A stretch of DNA of 64,000 nucleotides from Lachnoclostridium sp. UBA3262 (GCA_002362575.1 DEUM01000040.1:1-64000); one strand, 5' to 3'. Numbered from the stretch's first letter, positions 8,963-18,006 are shown. The notes: generated from the letters alone by a model not told the origin. A program made the numbers and translations.

Positions 8963-10243
8963 ATGAAAATACGTTTTTACAATGCCAGAATATTGACAAT
9001 GGAAGAAAATGCGGAGATTTTTGAAGGGGAGCTCCACACAGAAGAAAGTCGGATCACGTATGTTGGTAAGGGAGCTGCACCGAATGGGGAAAAAGAATGG
9101 GACAGGGAGATTGACTGTGCAGGGAATCTGCTTTTACCGGGATTTAAAAATGCGCATACCCATTCGGCGATGACATTTCTCCGTTCTTATGCTGACGATC
9201 TTCCCCTGCAGGAATGGTTGTACAATCGGGTGTTTCCAATGGAGGCGAAGCTGACAAAGGAAGATCAGGTGGATTTGGCAAAGCTTGGTATGCTGGAGTA
9301 TCTGACGAGCGGAATCACATCAAATTTTGATATGTATCTGGATAATATGTGCCATGCCATTGCCTCTAAGGAACTGGGCTATCGTACCGTTTTATGCGGC
9401 AGCATGAATGATTTTGGCGGCACGGTTCCTGAGACGGAGGAGGAATACTATAAAATAAATGAGGTTTCCCCTCTTGTAAGTTACAAGCTTGGCTTTCACG
9501 CAGAATATACGACAAAAGGCGAGACGATAGAGGAGCTTGCCAGACTGGCGCAGAAGATGAAAGAGCCGGTTTATCTGCATCTTGCCGAGACGAAGAAGGA
9601 AGTGGATGAGTGCTACGGCAGGTACGGCATGTCTCCGGTAAAATATCTGGACTCTGTCGGTATATTCGAATATGGCGGTGGCGGATTCCACGGCGTCTGG
9701 ATGAATGAGGAGGATATGGATATCTGCTTAAATAAAAATGTATCCATTGTATCAAATCCTTCTTCCAATGTGAAGCTTGCCAGTGGTGTTGCCGATCTTT
9801 GTACGATGTTAGATAAGGGAATCAATCTGGCTCTTGGTACAGATGGGCCGGCCAGCAACAATGCCTTAGATATGTTCCGTGAGATGTATCTGGCAGCCAC
9901 GCTGCAGAAGGTTACAAAAATGGATGCGGCGGCTATGGACGCTGCAGCAGTGCTCCGCATGGCAACGACAGGCGGGGCGAAGGCGATGGGGCTGACAGAC
10001 TGTGATGTGCTGGCTGTTGGCAAGAAGGCGGATATCATTATGATTAATATGCACCGACCGAATATGCAGCCGGAAAATAATATTGTAAAGAACCTTGTCT
10101 ATAGTGGAAGCAAGGAAAATATAAAGCTTACGATGATAGACGGAAAAATCCTGTACGAGAACGGAGAGTTTTTTGTAGGGGAAGACGTTGAAGATATTTA
10201 TAAAAAGGCAAATGCAATCATTAAACGGTGTAAGGAGTCATAG
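8963..10243 (+). CDS. mtaD: amidohydrolase, 5'-methylthioadenosine/S-adenosylhomocysteine deaminase family
   Basis: Metal-dependent deaminase of 426 residues. ATG 8963 was chosen because AGGAGGAAG precedes it and the protein then starts at the first beta strand (KIRFYNARIL). The amidohydrolase metal site is visible as HTHSAMTFLR (about residue 55-65), the HAEYT and HLAET histidines, and LGTDGPASNN. The family deaminates MTA, SAH or adenosine to the inosyl product, which the adjacent phosphorylase could cleave. The substrate is inferred from family and neighbourhood. Its 3' end overlaps that of the convergent ABC-F gene by six bases. Confidence 0.88.
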   Translation: MKIRFYNARILTMEENAEIFEGELHTEESRITYVGKGAAPNGEKEWDREIDCAGNLLLPGFKNAHTHSAMTFLRSYADDLPLQEWLYNRVFPMEAKLTKEDQVDLAKLGMLEYLTSGITSNFDMYLDNMCHAIASKELGYRTVLCGSMNDFGGTVPETEEEYYKINEVSPLVSYKLGFHAEYTTKGETIEELARLAQKMKEPVYLHLAETKKEVDECYGRYGMSPVKYLDSVGIFEYGGGGFHGVWMNEEDMDICLNKNVSIVSNPSSNVKLASGVADLCTMLDKGINLALGTDGPASNNALDMFREMYLAATLQKVTKMDAAAMDAAAVLRMATTGGAKAMGLTDCDVLAVGKKADIIMINMHRPNMQPENNIVKNLVYSGSKENIKLTMIDGKILYENGEFFVGEDVEDIYKKANAIIKRCKES

Positions 10244-12160
10244 TGTCAATTGCTCTGCCAAGTCTTCCCACAACTCCATCGCTTCGGCAAGAGCGGACTC
10301 TTTTTCCTCCCGCTCTCTGCTCAGTTCAGTAAGTTTTGCAGAGTTTGTGGCATGTTCCGGCAAGGAGAGCTCGATATCGAGAGCGGCAATCTCGTTTTCC
10401 AACATCTCGATTTTTTGCTCAATCTGACTATACTGATTTTCCAGCTTGCGGCGTTTTGCGGCAAGCTGTTTTTGTTCCTGCCAGTCAAGCTTGGATTCCG
10501 TATCTTCCTTTTTCTGTGTATCGGTATGTTCCGGTGTTAAATGTATTTTTTCCATTGTGTCCTTTTTATCTAAGTAATAGGAATAATTTCCATTGTAGGA
10601 CAGTAGTTTCTGACCGGTTAAGTCTAGAATTCTGGTGGCAGTCTTATTGATAAAATAACGGTCATGGGAGACATACAGTACCGTGCCGGTATAGTTGTTG
10701 ACCGCGGTTTCCAAAATTTCCTTTGACGTAATATCTAAATGGTTCGTCGGCTCGTCCAAAAGCAGAAAGTTGGCTTTCGAGAGCATCAGCTTTGCGAGGG
10801 AAACACGTCCCTTTTCGCCGCCGCTCAGCAGATGGACAGGTTTAAAGACATCTTCCCCGGTAAAGAGAAATGCCGCCAATACATTGCGGATTTCCGTGTG
10901 GGTAAGAGACGGGTAATCATCCTGAATTTCTTCAAATATTGTCTTTTCGTCATGAAGAACATTGTGTTCCTGATCGTAGTAACCAATTTCTACATTTGTG
11001 CCGGGGATAGCAGTCCCGTTATCTGCCGGCTCCATTCCGTTAATCATTTTTAACAGCGTCGTTTTGCCAGTACCGTTCTGACCGATAATGGCGATTTTTT
11101 CTCCGCGTTTTACCTCAAAGGACATATCGTGAAAAAGATGATTATCACCGAAGCTTTTACTGTAATTTTCCACGCGGAGAACGTCGTTTCCACTCAGAAC
11201 AGATGGCGTCAGTTCAAAATGGATTGCCCTTTCATATTCGACCGGTTTTTCCAAACGCTCTATTTTATCCAGCATTTTTTCACGGCTTTCGGCGCGCTTA
11301 ATTGACTTCTCACGGTTAAAGGATTTCAGCTTTTCAATGACAGCCTCCTGATGTTTGATTTCCTGCTGCTGATTATAATACTGATGAAGCAGGGCTTCAC
11401 GCAGAGCTTCCTTTTTCTTTGCATAATTGCTGTAGTTACCGGGGAAAACGGTAACCGAGCCGTGTTCGATTTCCACTATCTTTCCTGCAATACGGTCAAG
11501 AAAATAGCGGTCGTGGGAGACGATAAGAACACTCCCTTTATAATTTAGCAGATAATTTTCGAGCCAGCGTATGGATTCCAAATCCAGATGGTTTGTCGGC
11601 TCGTCCAGAATGAGTAAATCCGGTTCCGTAAGAAGAAGCTTTCCCAATGCAACACGGGTTTTCTGTCCGCCGGACAGATGGTTAATACACTGGTGCATTG
11701 CTTCCCCGCCAAAACCAAGCCCGTTAATGACGCCGAGTACCTTGCTTTTATAGGAGTAACCTTCCCCTGTCTCAAAGGAAGTCTGAAGACGGTTATATTT
11801 TTCCAATAATTTTTCAAGCTCTGTCCCCTCTGCCTGTGTCATTTCTTTCTCTGTCTGGCGAATCTGACGGTCCATTTCAATGACATCAGATTTTACAGCG
11901 AGCAATTCTTCATAAATACTTTGTTCTGAATGATACCCCTGCTGCTGGGGAAGATAACCTAAAGTAGTATCCTTGGCATGGATCACTTCGCCATCGTCTG
12001 CATCCAGTTCTCCGACAAGAATCCGGAGAAGGGTTGTCTTACCGGCGCCATTGGTTCCGACAATTGCTACACATTCCTGCTCATTTATATGAAAAGTTGC
12101 ATCTTTTATGATTTCTTCCTCAGAAAATGCCTTTTTGATATGATTACATGCTAATATCAT
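10238..12160 (-). CDS. ABC-F family ATPase (ribosome-associated)
   Basis: Soluble ATPase with two ABC cassettes and no membrane domain, 640 residues. The start at 12160 is preceded by GGAGG; nine extra codons upstream have no such signal. Walker A motifs are GTNGAGKT (residues 35-42) and GQNGTGKT (about 370); signatures are LSGGQKTR and LSGGEKGR; both cassettes end in LDEPTNHLD. A basic coiled-coil linker (KSFNREKSIKRAESREK) joins them and a Glu/Lys-rich coiled coil forms the C-terminus, as in YdiF/Uup-type members. These proteins work on the ribosomal E site or in antibiotic protection. I see nothing that decides between housekeeping and resistance. Confidence 0.92.
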   Translation of the reverse strand: MILACNHIKKAFSEEEIIKDATFHINEQECVAIVGTNGAGKTTLLRILVGELDADDGEVIHAKDTTLGYLPQQQGYHSEQSIYEELLAVKSDVIEMDRQIRQTEKEMTQAEGTELEKLLEKYNRLQTSFETGEGYSYKSKVLGVINGLGFGGEAMHQCINHLSGGQKTRVALGKLLLTEPDLLILDEPTNHLDLESIRWLENYLLNYKGSVLIVSHDRYFLDRIAGKIVEIEHGSVTVFPGNYSNYAKKKEALREALLHQYYNQQQEIKHQEAVIEKLKSFNREKSIKRAESREKMLDKIERLEKPVEYERAIHFELTPSVLSGNDVLRVENYSKSFGDNHLFHDMSFEVKRGEKIAIIGQNGTGKTTLLKMINGMEPADNGTAIPGTNVEIGYYDQEHNVLHDEKTIFEEIQDDYPSLTHTEIRNVLAAFLFTGEDVFKPVHLLSGGEKGRVSLAKLMLSKANFLLLDEPTNHLDITSKEILETAVNNYTGTVLYVSHDRYFINKTATRILDLTGQKLLSYNGNYSYYLDKKDTMEKIHLTPEHTDTQKKEDTESKLDWQEQKQLAAKRRKLENQYSQIEQKIEMLENEIAALDIELSLPEHATNSAKLTELSREREEKESALAEAMELWEDLAEQLTL

Positions 12161-12210
12161 TGTTATCCTCCATTCGTAAACCTTCATCCGGACGGTCTGC
12201 TTCGTTGATT

Positions 12211-12239
12211 ATTGTACACAGTTTTACTTTTTTTTGCAA
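12211..12239 (-). promoter_or_regulatory. promoter of the ABC-F gene
   Basis: Reading the minus strand: TTGCAA (12239-12234), a 17-base spacer, and TACAAT (12216-12211), about 50 bases before the start codon. Confidence 0.55.
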
Positions 12240-12278
12240 GAATTTACTTTTGTACCTATTTTCTATGCAGACAGAAGA

Positions 12279-12307
12279 TTGACAGGTATTTAACATTCTA
12301 TTATAAT
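12279..12307 (+). promoter_or_regulatory. sigma-A promoter of rex
   Basis: A consensus TTGACA at 12279-12284, a 17-base spacer and a consensus TATAAT at 12302-12307, 40 bases before the GTG start of rex. No convincing Rex operator (TTGTTAA-type palindrome) overlaps it, so autoregulation is not evident. Confidence 0.8.
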
Positions 12308-12346
12308 AATGTACATAGTTTAATTATGCAGATGGAGGAATAACCG

Positions 12347-12982
12347 GTGACGGAAAAGAGAATATCTTCGGCGGTAATCAAGCGGTTGCCCCGCTATTAT
12401 AGATATCTGAGTGAACTTTTGGAAAAAGGGATTGACCGCATATCCTCGCAGGAGCTCAGCAGGACAATGAATGTGACAGCTTCCCAGATTCGGCAGGACT
12501 TTAATAACTTTGGTGGATTCGGACAACAGGGATATGGATACAACGTGGCGGTACTACGGGAAGAAATCGGGAAAATACTGGGGCTGGATAAAAAATATAA
12601 TGTGATTATCCTCGGTGCAGGAAATCTCGGTCAGGCATTGGCAAATTATGGCGGCTTTTCGAAAAGGGGCTTTATTGTCTCGGGAATTTTTGATGTCAAT
12701 CCCGATAAGATAGGACAAAAAATCGGTACAGTACAAGTTCGCCATATGTCGGAACTTCAGAATTTTTTTGAAAATAACAAAGTGGATATCGCAGCGCTGA
12801 CACTGCCAAAGGCAAAAGCACCGGAGGTGGCGAATGAACTGGTAGCCTTAGGTGTCTGTGCATTTTGGAATTTTGCAGCGACAGATTTGAATCTGCCGGC
12901 TCATGTAGTAGTAGAAAATGTTCACCTTGCGGAAAGCCTGATGCGCCTATCCTATAATATAGCGAATCTCGATAAAAAATAA
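12347..12982 (+). CDS. rex: redox-sensing transcriptional repressor Rex
   Basis: DNA-binding repressor that reads the NADH/NAD+ ratio and controls fermentation genes. At 211 residues it has normal length. The N-terminal winged helix (about 1-80) carries PRYYRYL and the recognition segment TASQIRQDFNNFGGFG; the Rossmann half starts with the dinucleotide loop LGAGNLGQAL (about 89-98) and includes FDVNPDKIG. The GTG start at 12347 follows GGAGG. It stands at the head of a run through acpS, nnr and alr, with only a coiled-coil unknown in between. Confidence 0.96.
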   Translation: MTEKRISSAVIKRLPRYYRYLSELLEKGIDRISSQELSRTMNVTASQIRQDFNNFGGFGQQGYGYNVAVLREEIGKILGLDKKYNVIILGAGNLGQALANYGGFSKRGFIVSGIFDVNPDKIGQKIGTVQVRHMSELQNFFENNKVDIAALTLPKAKAPEVANELVALGVCAFWNFAATDLNLPAHVVVENVHLAESLMRLSYNIANLDKK

Positions 12983-13019
12983 AGATTTTGAGTAAGAGTA
13001 AAGAATAGAAGGTGTGCCT

Positions 13020-13619
13020 ATGAAGAAAACGGATAAGGATTTTGAAAAAGCAATAAGAAACACATTAAAAGGGAAAAAAGTTCCGATTCTGGTGCTGGAT
13101 AACAGATGGCATACACTTTTTCCGGAGGGGCAGAAGCCTTCGGAAGTGGTTGAGTTGGAGAAATGTGTCAATATTCTTTTGAAACAGCAGGGGCATCTGG
13201 TAAATGAATTAAAGGAATTAAAAAAGACGAAAAAAAAGTTAATGGATGGCATTGTAGCAGGAATGAATGATACTTCTGTACAGTCACAGAAGAAAAAGGA
13301 CAACCAGCAGCGGCTTTTGCTGGAAATTAAAGAGCGGATATCGGAGGAGTCGGATGAGCTGATGACGATACCTTCCCAGATAAAGAGGGTAAATGAAGAT
13401 TTACTTATTGTTGGGGCGAAATACTGCTTTGAACGGCTGGAAAATGGGGACAGGGAATTGCAGGAGCTGACGACGGAGATTACTGCGCTAAAAGAAGTGC
13501 TGAATGAAAAGAGTGAATACAAGGCAGAGCTGGAGGACAGCATTGACAGTGCATATTCACTTATGCACGGCCTGCTTGGTCATGATATTATGAATCTGTT
13601 TGATAAAGGAAAGGTATAG
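13020..13619 (+). CDS. hypothetical coiled-coil protein between rex and acpS
   Basis: I cannot assign a function. The 199-residue product starts at ATG 13020 with an AGAAGG site; a GTG two codons earlier is less likely. It has an N-terminal segment GKKVPILVLDNRWHTLFP followed by long Glu/Lys/Leu-rich heptads (about residues 45-170), typical of a soluble coiled coil. No signal peptide or membrane segment is seen. It lies 37 bases after rex and its stop is just before the acpS start, so it is probably co-transcribed with the downstream metabolic genes. Confidence 0.75.
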   Translation: MKKTDKDFEKAIRNTLKGKKVPILVLDNRWHTLFPEGQKPSEVVELEKCVNILLKQQGHLVNELKELKKTKKKLMDGIVAGMNDTSVQSQKKKDNQQRLLLEIKERISEESDELMTIPSQIKRVNEDLLIVGAKYCFERLENGDRELQELTTEITALKEVLNEKSEYKAELEDSIDSAYSLMHGLLGHDIMNLFDKGKV

Positions 13620-13626
13620 AAGTATA

Positions 13627-14022
13627 GTGAGTGAAGTTGTTGGAATTGGAGTAGATTCAGTTGAAATAGGACGGGTTGTCCACGCCTGTGAAAGACAGCA
13701 TTTTGTAGAGAGGATATTTACTCCCGGGGAAATCGACCAGTTTGATAAAACGAAACGTCGTGCAGCCTCGGATTTTGCCGGGAAGGAAGCGGTTGTAAAA
13801 GTATTTGGAACCGGGTTCGCGGGCATAGACGCAGTGGAGATTGAGATTCTCCGAAATGAAGCAGGGGCGCCCTATGTGAAGTTGTATGGAAAGGCAAAGA
13901 AAAAGGCGAAAGAATTACAGATTGGAAGGATATTGATATCCATAACCAATACAAAGGAGCTGGCGACAGCTTTTGCGGTTGGAGTAAGGGAGGAATCCGA
14001 TGAAGTATTTGTACACGAATAA
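13627..14022 (+). CDS. acpS: holo-[acyl-carrier-protein] synthase
   Basis: Transfers phosphopantetheine from CoA to apo-acyl carrier protein for fatty-acid synthesis. Residues GIGVDSVEIGRV (metal-binding Asp) and FAGKEAVVKVFGTG (catalytic Glu-Lys) are the AcpS signatures, and the end SITNTKELATAFAV is also typical. The GTG at 13627 (131 residues) was preferred because it places the conserved first strand at the N-terminus; the frame also runs back to a TTG at 13600. The distance from the possible GGAAAGG site is about 12 bases, so the start is uncertain. It overlaps the next gene by 23 bases. Confidence 0.9.
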   Translation: MSEVVGIGVDSVEIGRVVHACERQHFVERIFTPGEIDQFDKTKRRAASDFAGKEAVVKVFGTGFAGIDAVEIEILRNEAGAPYVKLYGKAKKKAKELQIGRILISITNTKELATAFAVGVREESDEVFVHE

Positions 14023-15517
14023 AGAGGCAAAGGCGATTGATACCCATGCAATTTGTACCGTGGGGATTCCGAGCCTTGTACTGATGGAAAAGGCAGCTAT
14101 GACGATAGCTGCTGTTCTTATGGAAAGAGAAAACAGAGATATGCGGATACTTGCCGTCTGCGGCGCTGGAAATAATGGCGGTGATGGGATTGCGGCAGCG
14201 CGTATTCTGCACCAGCAGGGTTATACGGCTGCGGTTACTGTAATTGGTGAGACAGATAAAATGACAGCGGAGACAAAGAAGCAGTTAGAGATTGCTATTA
14301 ACTGCCATGTGCCGGTGCTTCCCCTGTCTGCCATTACCGACGGGCAGTTTGACATTATGCTGGATGGCATATTTGGCATTGGGCTTTCCCGGGAAGTGGA
14401 AGGAGTTTATGAGCAGATTATTGACGGGATAAATGAGAGCGGAGCAAAAATTTATGCGCTGGATATTCCTTCTGGTATCCATGCCGGGACAGGCGCTGTG
14501 CTGAATACGGCGGTTCGTGCAGAATGTACAATTACGTTTGGCGTAAATAAAATAGGACTGGTGCTCTATCCGGGCTGTGAATATGCCGGGGAGGTCATTG
14601 TAGGTGATATCGGATTCCCGAAAGAAAGCGTGTATTCCGTAAATTCCCATAGCTATTTTTATGAAGTGGAGGATATTGCCCGTTTACCGGAGCGACCGGC
14701 AAATTCCCATAAAGGGAGTTTTGGAAAGGTTCTGATAGCTGCCGGTTCGGAGACGATGAGCGGAGCCTGTTATCTTGCGGCAAAGGCCGCCTATTCGATG
14801 GGCGCGGGACTTGTCCGTGTGGTATCAACGGATAATAACAGGGAGATATTATTATCCTCACTGCCAGAAATATTGTTTTCTTCAAGGGATGAAATTTCCG
14901 AAGCAGTTGACTGGGCGGATACGATTGTAGCTGGCCCGGGGCTTGGGTTATCAAAAGAGTCCGAAGAACTGATGAAATATATTATAGAAAACTCACCCGT
15001 TCCTACGGTAATTGATGGGGATGGCATACGGCTGTGCCGGAATTTAACAGAAACATTAACGGATAATTTTATATTAACACCACATGTTAAGGAAATGAGT
15101 TATCTGACCGGAATCAGCGTTGGCGAGTTGAAAAAGGATATCCTCGGAACGACAGGGAAGGCTGCACAGGACTGGAAGTGCACCATTGCCCAGAAAGATG
15201 CCAGAACTGTTGTGTCAGACGGCAGAGACTGTTATGTTAATGTATCAGGAAATAACGGTATGGCGACAGGAGGATCCGGAGATGTACTGGCAGGTATGAT
15301 AGGCGGGCTTCTTGGCCAGCATATAGAACCTTTTGAAGCGGCAAAGCTCGGGGTGTACCTGCATGGAATGAGTGGAGACATTATGGCAGAGGAGAAGGGG
15401 ACTTACAGCCTGATGGCGTCGGATATCATTACAGGAATTTCCCGTATATCCGGCTTATATTGCCGAAAAGAAGGTTATACGGCAGAAAAAAGGGAGGCAT
15501 ACTGTGAAAGAATATGA
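14000..15517 (+). CDS. nnr: bifunctional NAD(P)HX epimerase / ADP-dependent dehydratase
   Basis: Repairs hydrated NADH and NADPH. The 505-residue fusion has an N-terminal YjeF_N epimerase domain (about 1-215) with the AGNNGGDG loop and DIPSGIHAGTG, and a C-terminal ribokinase-like dehydratase (about 225-490) with GSFGKVLIAAGS, TPHVKEM, GNNGMATGGSGDVLAG and the closing SLMASDII. ATG 14000 has a GGGAGG site inside the acpS end, so translation is probably coupled. The acpS-nnr-alr order recurs in Firmicutes. Confidence 0.95.
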   Translation: MKYLYTNKEAKAIDTHAICTVGIPSLVLMEKAAMTIAAVLMERENRDMRILAVCGAGNNGGDGIAAARILHQQGYTAAVTVIGETDKMTAETKKQLEIAINCHVPVLPLSAITDGQFDIMLDGIFGIGLSREVEGVYEQIIDGINESGAKIYALDIPSGIHAGTGAVLNTAVRAECTITFGVNKIGLVLYPGCEYAGEVIVGDIGFPKESVYSVNSHSYFYEVEDIARLPERPANSHKGSFGKVLIAAGSETMSGACYLAAKAAYSMGAGLVRVVSTDNNREILLSSLPEILFSSRDEISEAVDWADTIVAGPGLGLSKESEELMKYIIENSPVPTVIDGDGIRLCRNLTETLTDNFILTPHVKEMSYLTGISVGELKKDILGTTGKAAQDWKCTIAQKDARTVVSDGRDCYVNVSGNNGMATGGSGDVLAGMIGGLLGQHIEPFEAAKLGVYLHGMSGDIMAEEKGTYSLMASDIITGISRISGLYCRKEGYTAEKREAYCERI

Positions 15518-16631
15518 CAGAACATATGCGGAAATTGACTTGGGAGCAATCCGCCATAATATAAAAGAGACAAGAAAGCATATTAAACCGGAAACAAAGA
15601 TCATGGCGATTGTCAAAGCGAATGCCTATGGGCATGGTGTGCTGGAAGTAACCAATGCACTGGAGGATTTGGTAGACGCTTATGGTGTGGCAATGGTAGA
15701 AGAAGCTCTCGAGCTGCGCCGTGCCGGACTGGATAAGATGGTGCTGATTTTAGGTTATACGGGGGAGGACTGGTTTCCGGAGCTGATAGAAAACCAGATT
15801 TCCCAGACGGTATATACATGGGAAATGGCAGAACAGCTGAACTGTGCAGCGGTAAAGCTGGGAATGAAAGCACGTATCCATATCAAAGTTGATACCGGGA
15901 TGAGCAGAATCGGTTTTTTGCCGACGGAGGAGAGTATAAAAATAATTGAACGAATCGCAGAGCTTCCCTGTATAGAGATTGAGGGCATATATACTCATTT
16001 TGCAAGAGCCGATGAGAGAACAATAGAGGCGGCGCGTATTCCATTTCAAACCTATACGAAATTTGTCCGTAAATTGGAGACGGCCGGAATTTCGATTCCG
16101 GTAAAGCATGTGGCAAACAGTGCTTCCATTATTCAATTTCCGGAGGCAAATCTGGATATGGTGCGCTCCGGTATTTCCACCTATGGATTGTATCCGTCGG
16201 AGGAGGTGCCAAAGGATATATTGAAACTACATCCGGCGATGCAGTGGAAGGCAAAGATTTCTTATGTAAAAACGATAGCAGAGGGAACTGCTGTCAGCTA
16301 CGGCGGCACCTATATAGCAGAAAAGGAAATGAGAGTGGCAACGGTTCCGGTTGGCTATGCGGACGGAATGAAACGGGATTTGTCAAACAAAGGCAGAGTT
16401 TTGGTTCACGGAAAATCGGCAAACATATTGGGAAGAATCTGTATGGATCAGTTTATGATAGATGTGACAGATATTCCGGAAACAAAAGCAGGGGATACGG
16501 TCACTATTTTCGGAAAGGACGGAGATAATCAGATTCCAGTGGAGGAAATTGCCGCATTGTCCCACTCCTTCAATTATGAATTTGTATGCGGCATTACCGG
16601 TCGGGTACCGCGGCTATATAAGAATAAATGA
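15504..16631 (+). CDS. alr: alanine racemase
   Basis: PLP enzyme that makes D-alanine for peptidoglycan. The 375-residue protein has the PLP lysine Lys38 in VKANAYGHG, the barrel strands IHIKVDTGMSRIGF and GIYTHFARAD, and the C-terminal beta domain with VSYGGTYIA (around the second catalytic Tyr) and CMDQFMIDVT. The start is GTG 15504 with GGGAGG, overlapping the end of nnr by 14 bases. It ends about 100 bases before mazF, a synteny shared with Bacillus subtilis except for the missing antitoxin gene. Confidence 0.97.
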   Translation: MKEYDRTYAEIDLGAIRHNIKETRKHIKPETKIMAIVKANAYGHGVLEVTNALEDLVDAYGVAMVEEALELRRAGLDKMVLILGYTGEDWFPELIENQISQTVYTWEMAEQLNCAAVKLGMKARIHIKVDTGMSRIGFLPTEESIKIIERIAELPCIEIEGIYTHFARADERTIEAARIPFQTYTKFVRKLETAGISIPVKHVANSASIIQFPEANLDMVRSGISTYGLYPSEEVPKDILKLHPAMQWKAKISYVKTIAEGTAVSYGGTYIAEKEMRVATVPVGYADGMKRDLSNKGRVLVHGKSANILGRICMDQFMIDVTDIPETKAGDTVTIFGKDGDNQIPVEEIAALSHSFNYEFVCGITGRVPRLYKNK

Positions 16632-16733
16632 TGTACTTTTACAAAAATAATAACTTTTTGAATATTGTCTCGTATACTGGAAATAATAGTATTAGAATTT
16701 GATTGGTATAAAAACCCAAGGGAGTGTGAAACT

Positions 16734-17093
16734 GTGATAACAGTCAGACGAGGCGATATTTATTACGCAGATTTAAGACCGGTTGTAGGCTCCGAACAGG
16801 GAGGCGTGCGGCCGGTTCTTATCGTTCAGAATGAAATGGGAAACCGATACAGCCCAACCGTAATCTGTGCGGCGATTACATCGAAAATGAATAAAGCAAA
16901 TTTGCCTACGCATGTGGCATTGGAGGCAGAACGTTATGGCATCGTGAAAGATTCTGTGATTTTATTGGAACAGATACGGACAATTGATAAATCAAGACTG
17001 AGAGAGAAGGTATGTCATCTGGATGATTCGGTGCTGACAGAAATTGATAAGGCACTAATCATTAGTCTTGCGCTAGATACATACAAGCCTTGA
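16734..17093 (+). CDS. mazF: MazF/PemK-type endoribonuclease toxin
   Basis: A 119-residue sequence-specific mRNA interferase of the MazF/NdoA family. GTG 16734 with AGGGAG places the conserved [11 protein letters not shown] strand at the N-terminus, followed by [16 protein letters not shown], the catalytic-region segment [18 protein letters not shown] and the [14 protein letters not shown] motif. In B. subtilis the order is alr-ndoAI-ndoA with the antitoxin first; here the 102 bases between alr and mazF hold no plausible antitoxin frame. A terminator follows. Either an antitoxin lies elsewhere or the toxin is held in check differently. Confidence 0.94.
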   Translation: MITVRRGDIYYADLRPVVGSEQGGVRPVLIVQNEMGNRYSPTVICAAITSKMNKANLPTHVALEAERYGIVKDSVILLEQIRTIDKSRLREKVCHLDDSVLTEIDKALIISLALDTYKP

Positions 17094-17140
17094 CAAAGTT
17101 ACGATTAGGCTGTAAATATAAGTTATATAAAAATACAAAG

Positions 17141-17170
17141 AAAAAACACCTCTGGGAGGAGGTGTTTTTT
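17141..17170 (+). terminator. Rho-independent terminator after mazF
   Basis: Arms AAAAAACACCTC (17141-17152) and GAGGTGTTTTTT (17159-17170) pair perfectly around a six-base loop, and the T-rich 3' arm supplies the U-run. It ends the rex-acpS-nnr-alr-mazF run. Confidence 0.9.
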
Positions 17171-17171
17171 C

Positions 17172-17229
17172 TGATACCCCGAGGGTATCAAAGCGTATAA
17201 TAGGGTGGGAGTAGAAAGTTTATACTTTC
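17172..17229. promoter_or_regulatory. two palindromes in the intergenic region, possible operator
   Basis: TGATACCC (17172-17179), three bases, GGGTATCA (17183-17190) is a perfect 8-bp inverted repeat whose ATACCC/GGGTAT core resembles operators of the CsoR family. A second repeat, GAAAGT (17214-17219)/ACTTTC (17224-17229), follows. No CsoR-like gene is in the window, so the regulator is unknown and the first repeat may only be a secondary hairpin behind the terminator. Confidence 0.3.
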
Positions 17230-17330
17230 CGTATAATAATATATAGTTATTTTGTGTCAAAAATATGTCATAAAGTCAAAAGTTTTAAATTCCCATTTGT
17301 TATGCGTTGCTTTCAAAAAATAAAAAGCTC

Positions 17331-17360
17331 TTGCAATGCAGACGTCTTTCAGCGTATACT
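17331..17360 (+). promoter_or_regulatory. promoter of the histidine phosphatase gene
   Basis: TTGCAA (17331-17336), an 18-base spacer and TATACT (17355-17360), 30 bases before the ATG. The 120 bases before it are AT-rich and hold no gene that I can see. Confidence 0.5.
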
Positions 17361-17389
17361 ATATTTGTATTGGAAGGAATGAGAAATAA

Positions 17390-17986
17390 ATGAAAATTGG
17401 ATTAGTACGACATTTTAAAGTAAATTGTCCCCATAAATATATGATGACTTCAGAAGAATTCCGTGAGTGGTCGGAGAAATATGAACATGCAGGTGTCATT
17501 AAAAATAGAGTAAATATGTATGGAATTACGTGGGATATCTGCTACAGCAGTGATTTGCAAAGGGCGGTAACAACGGCAAAGGAAGTATACAGCGGTAATA
17601 TTTACGTGGATAAATTACTAAGGGAAGTGGATAATGCTCCCTTTATCCATACGGAAAAGTTCCGTCTTCCCTTTCCTGTCTGGCATTTTTGCGGAAGACT
17701 GGCATGGTTTTTCCGCTCCAAGAGCCAGCCGGAGAATATACGTGATACAAGAAAGAGAGTGCGGCGTTTTTTCCGCCATATTGACTGGTCAAAGGATAAT
17801 GTACTGATTGTTTCCCATGGCTTTTTGATTTTCAATTTTATATTTGAGCTTTTTCGTCTTGGATTTAAAGGAAAGGAAGTCCATCGGGTAAAAAATGGAT
17901 TGCTCTATATATACGAAATTCCAGATGGGAAAAAACCAATATTTCGAATAAAAAAGGATAAGAAGGGAAAGAAAACAACGGAATAG
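17390..17986 (+). CDS. histidine phosphatase family protein
   Basis: A 198-residue phosphatase of the phosphoglycerate-mutase-like superfamily. The catalytic LVRH motif (Arg7, His8) is at the very start, with YSSDLQRAVTTA, a conserved Glu in LREVDNAPF, and the second histidine in LIVSHG completing the pocket. The basic middle section (RDTRKRVRRFFRHIDW) and tail KKDKKGKKTTE are unusual for the small-molecule members. The substrate is unknown. It has a GGAAGGAATG site and its own promoter, and rlmH follows closely. Confidence 0.88.
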   Translation: MKIGLVRHFKVNCPHKYMMTSEEFREWSEKYEHAGVIKNRVNMYGITWDICYSSDLQRAVTTAKEVYSGNIYVDKLLREVDNAPFIHTEKFRLPFPVWHFCGRLAWFFRSKSQPENIRDTRKRVRRFFRHIDWSKDNVLIVSHGFLIFNFIFELFRLGFKGKEVHRVKNGLLYIYEIPDGKKPIFRIKKDKKGKKTTE

Positions 17987-18006
17987 AAAACCTTGTTTTT
18001 AGTAAA

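Noticed and set aside
12240..12346. Rex operator for autoregulation upstream of rex
   Set aside because: No TTGTTAA-n4-TTAACAA or TTGTGAA-type palindrome is present.
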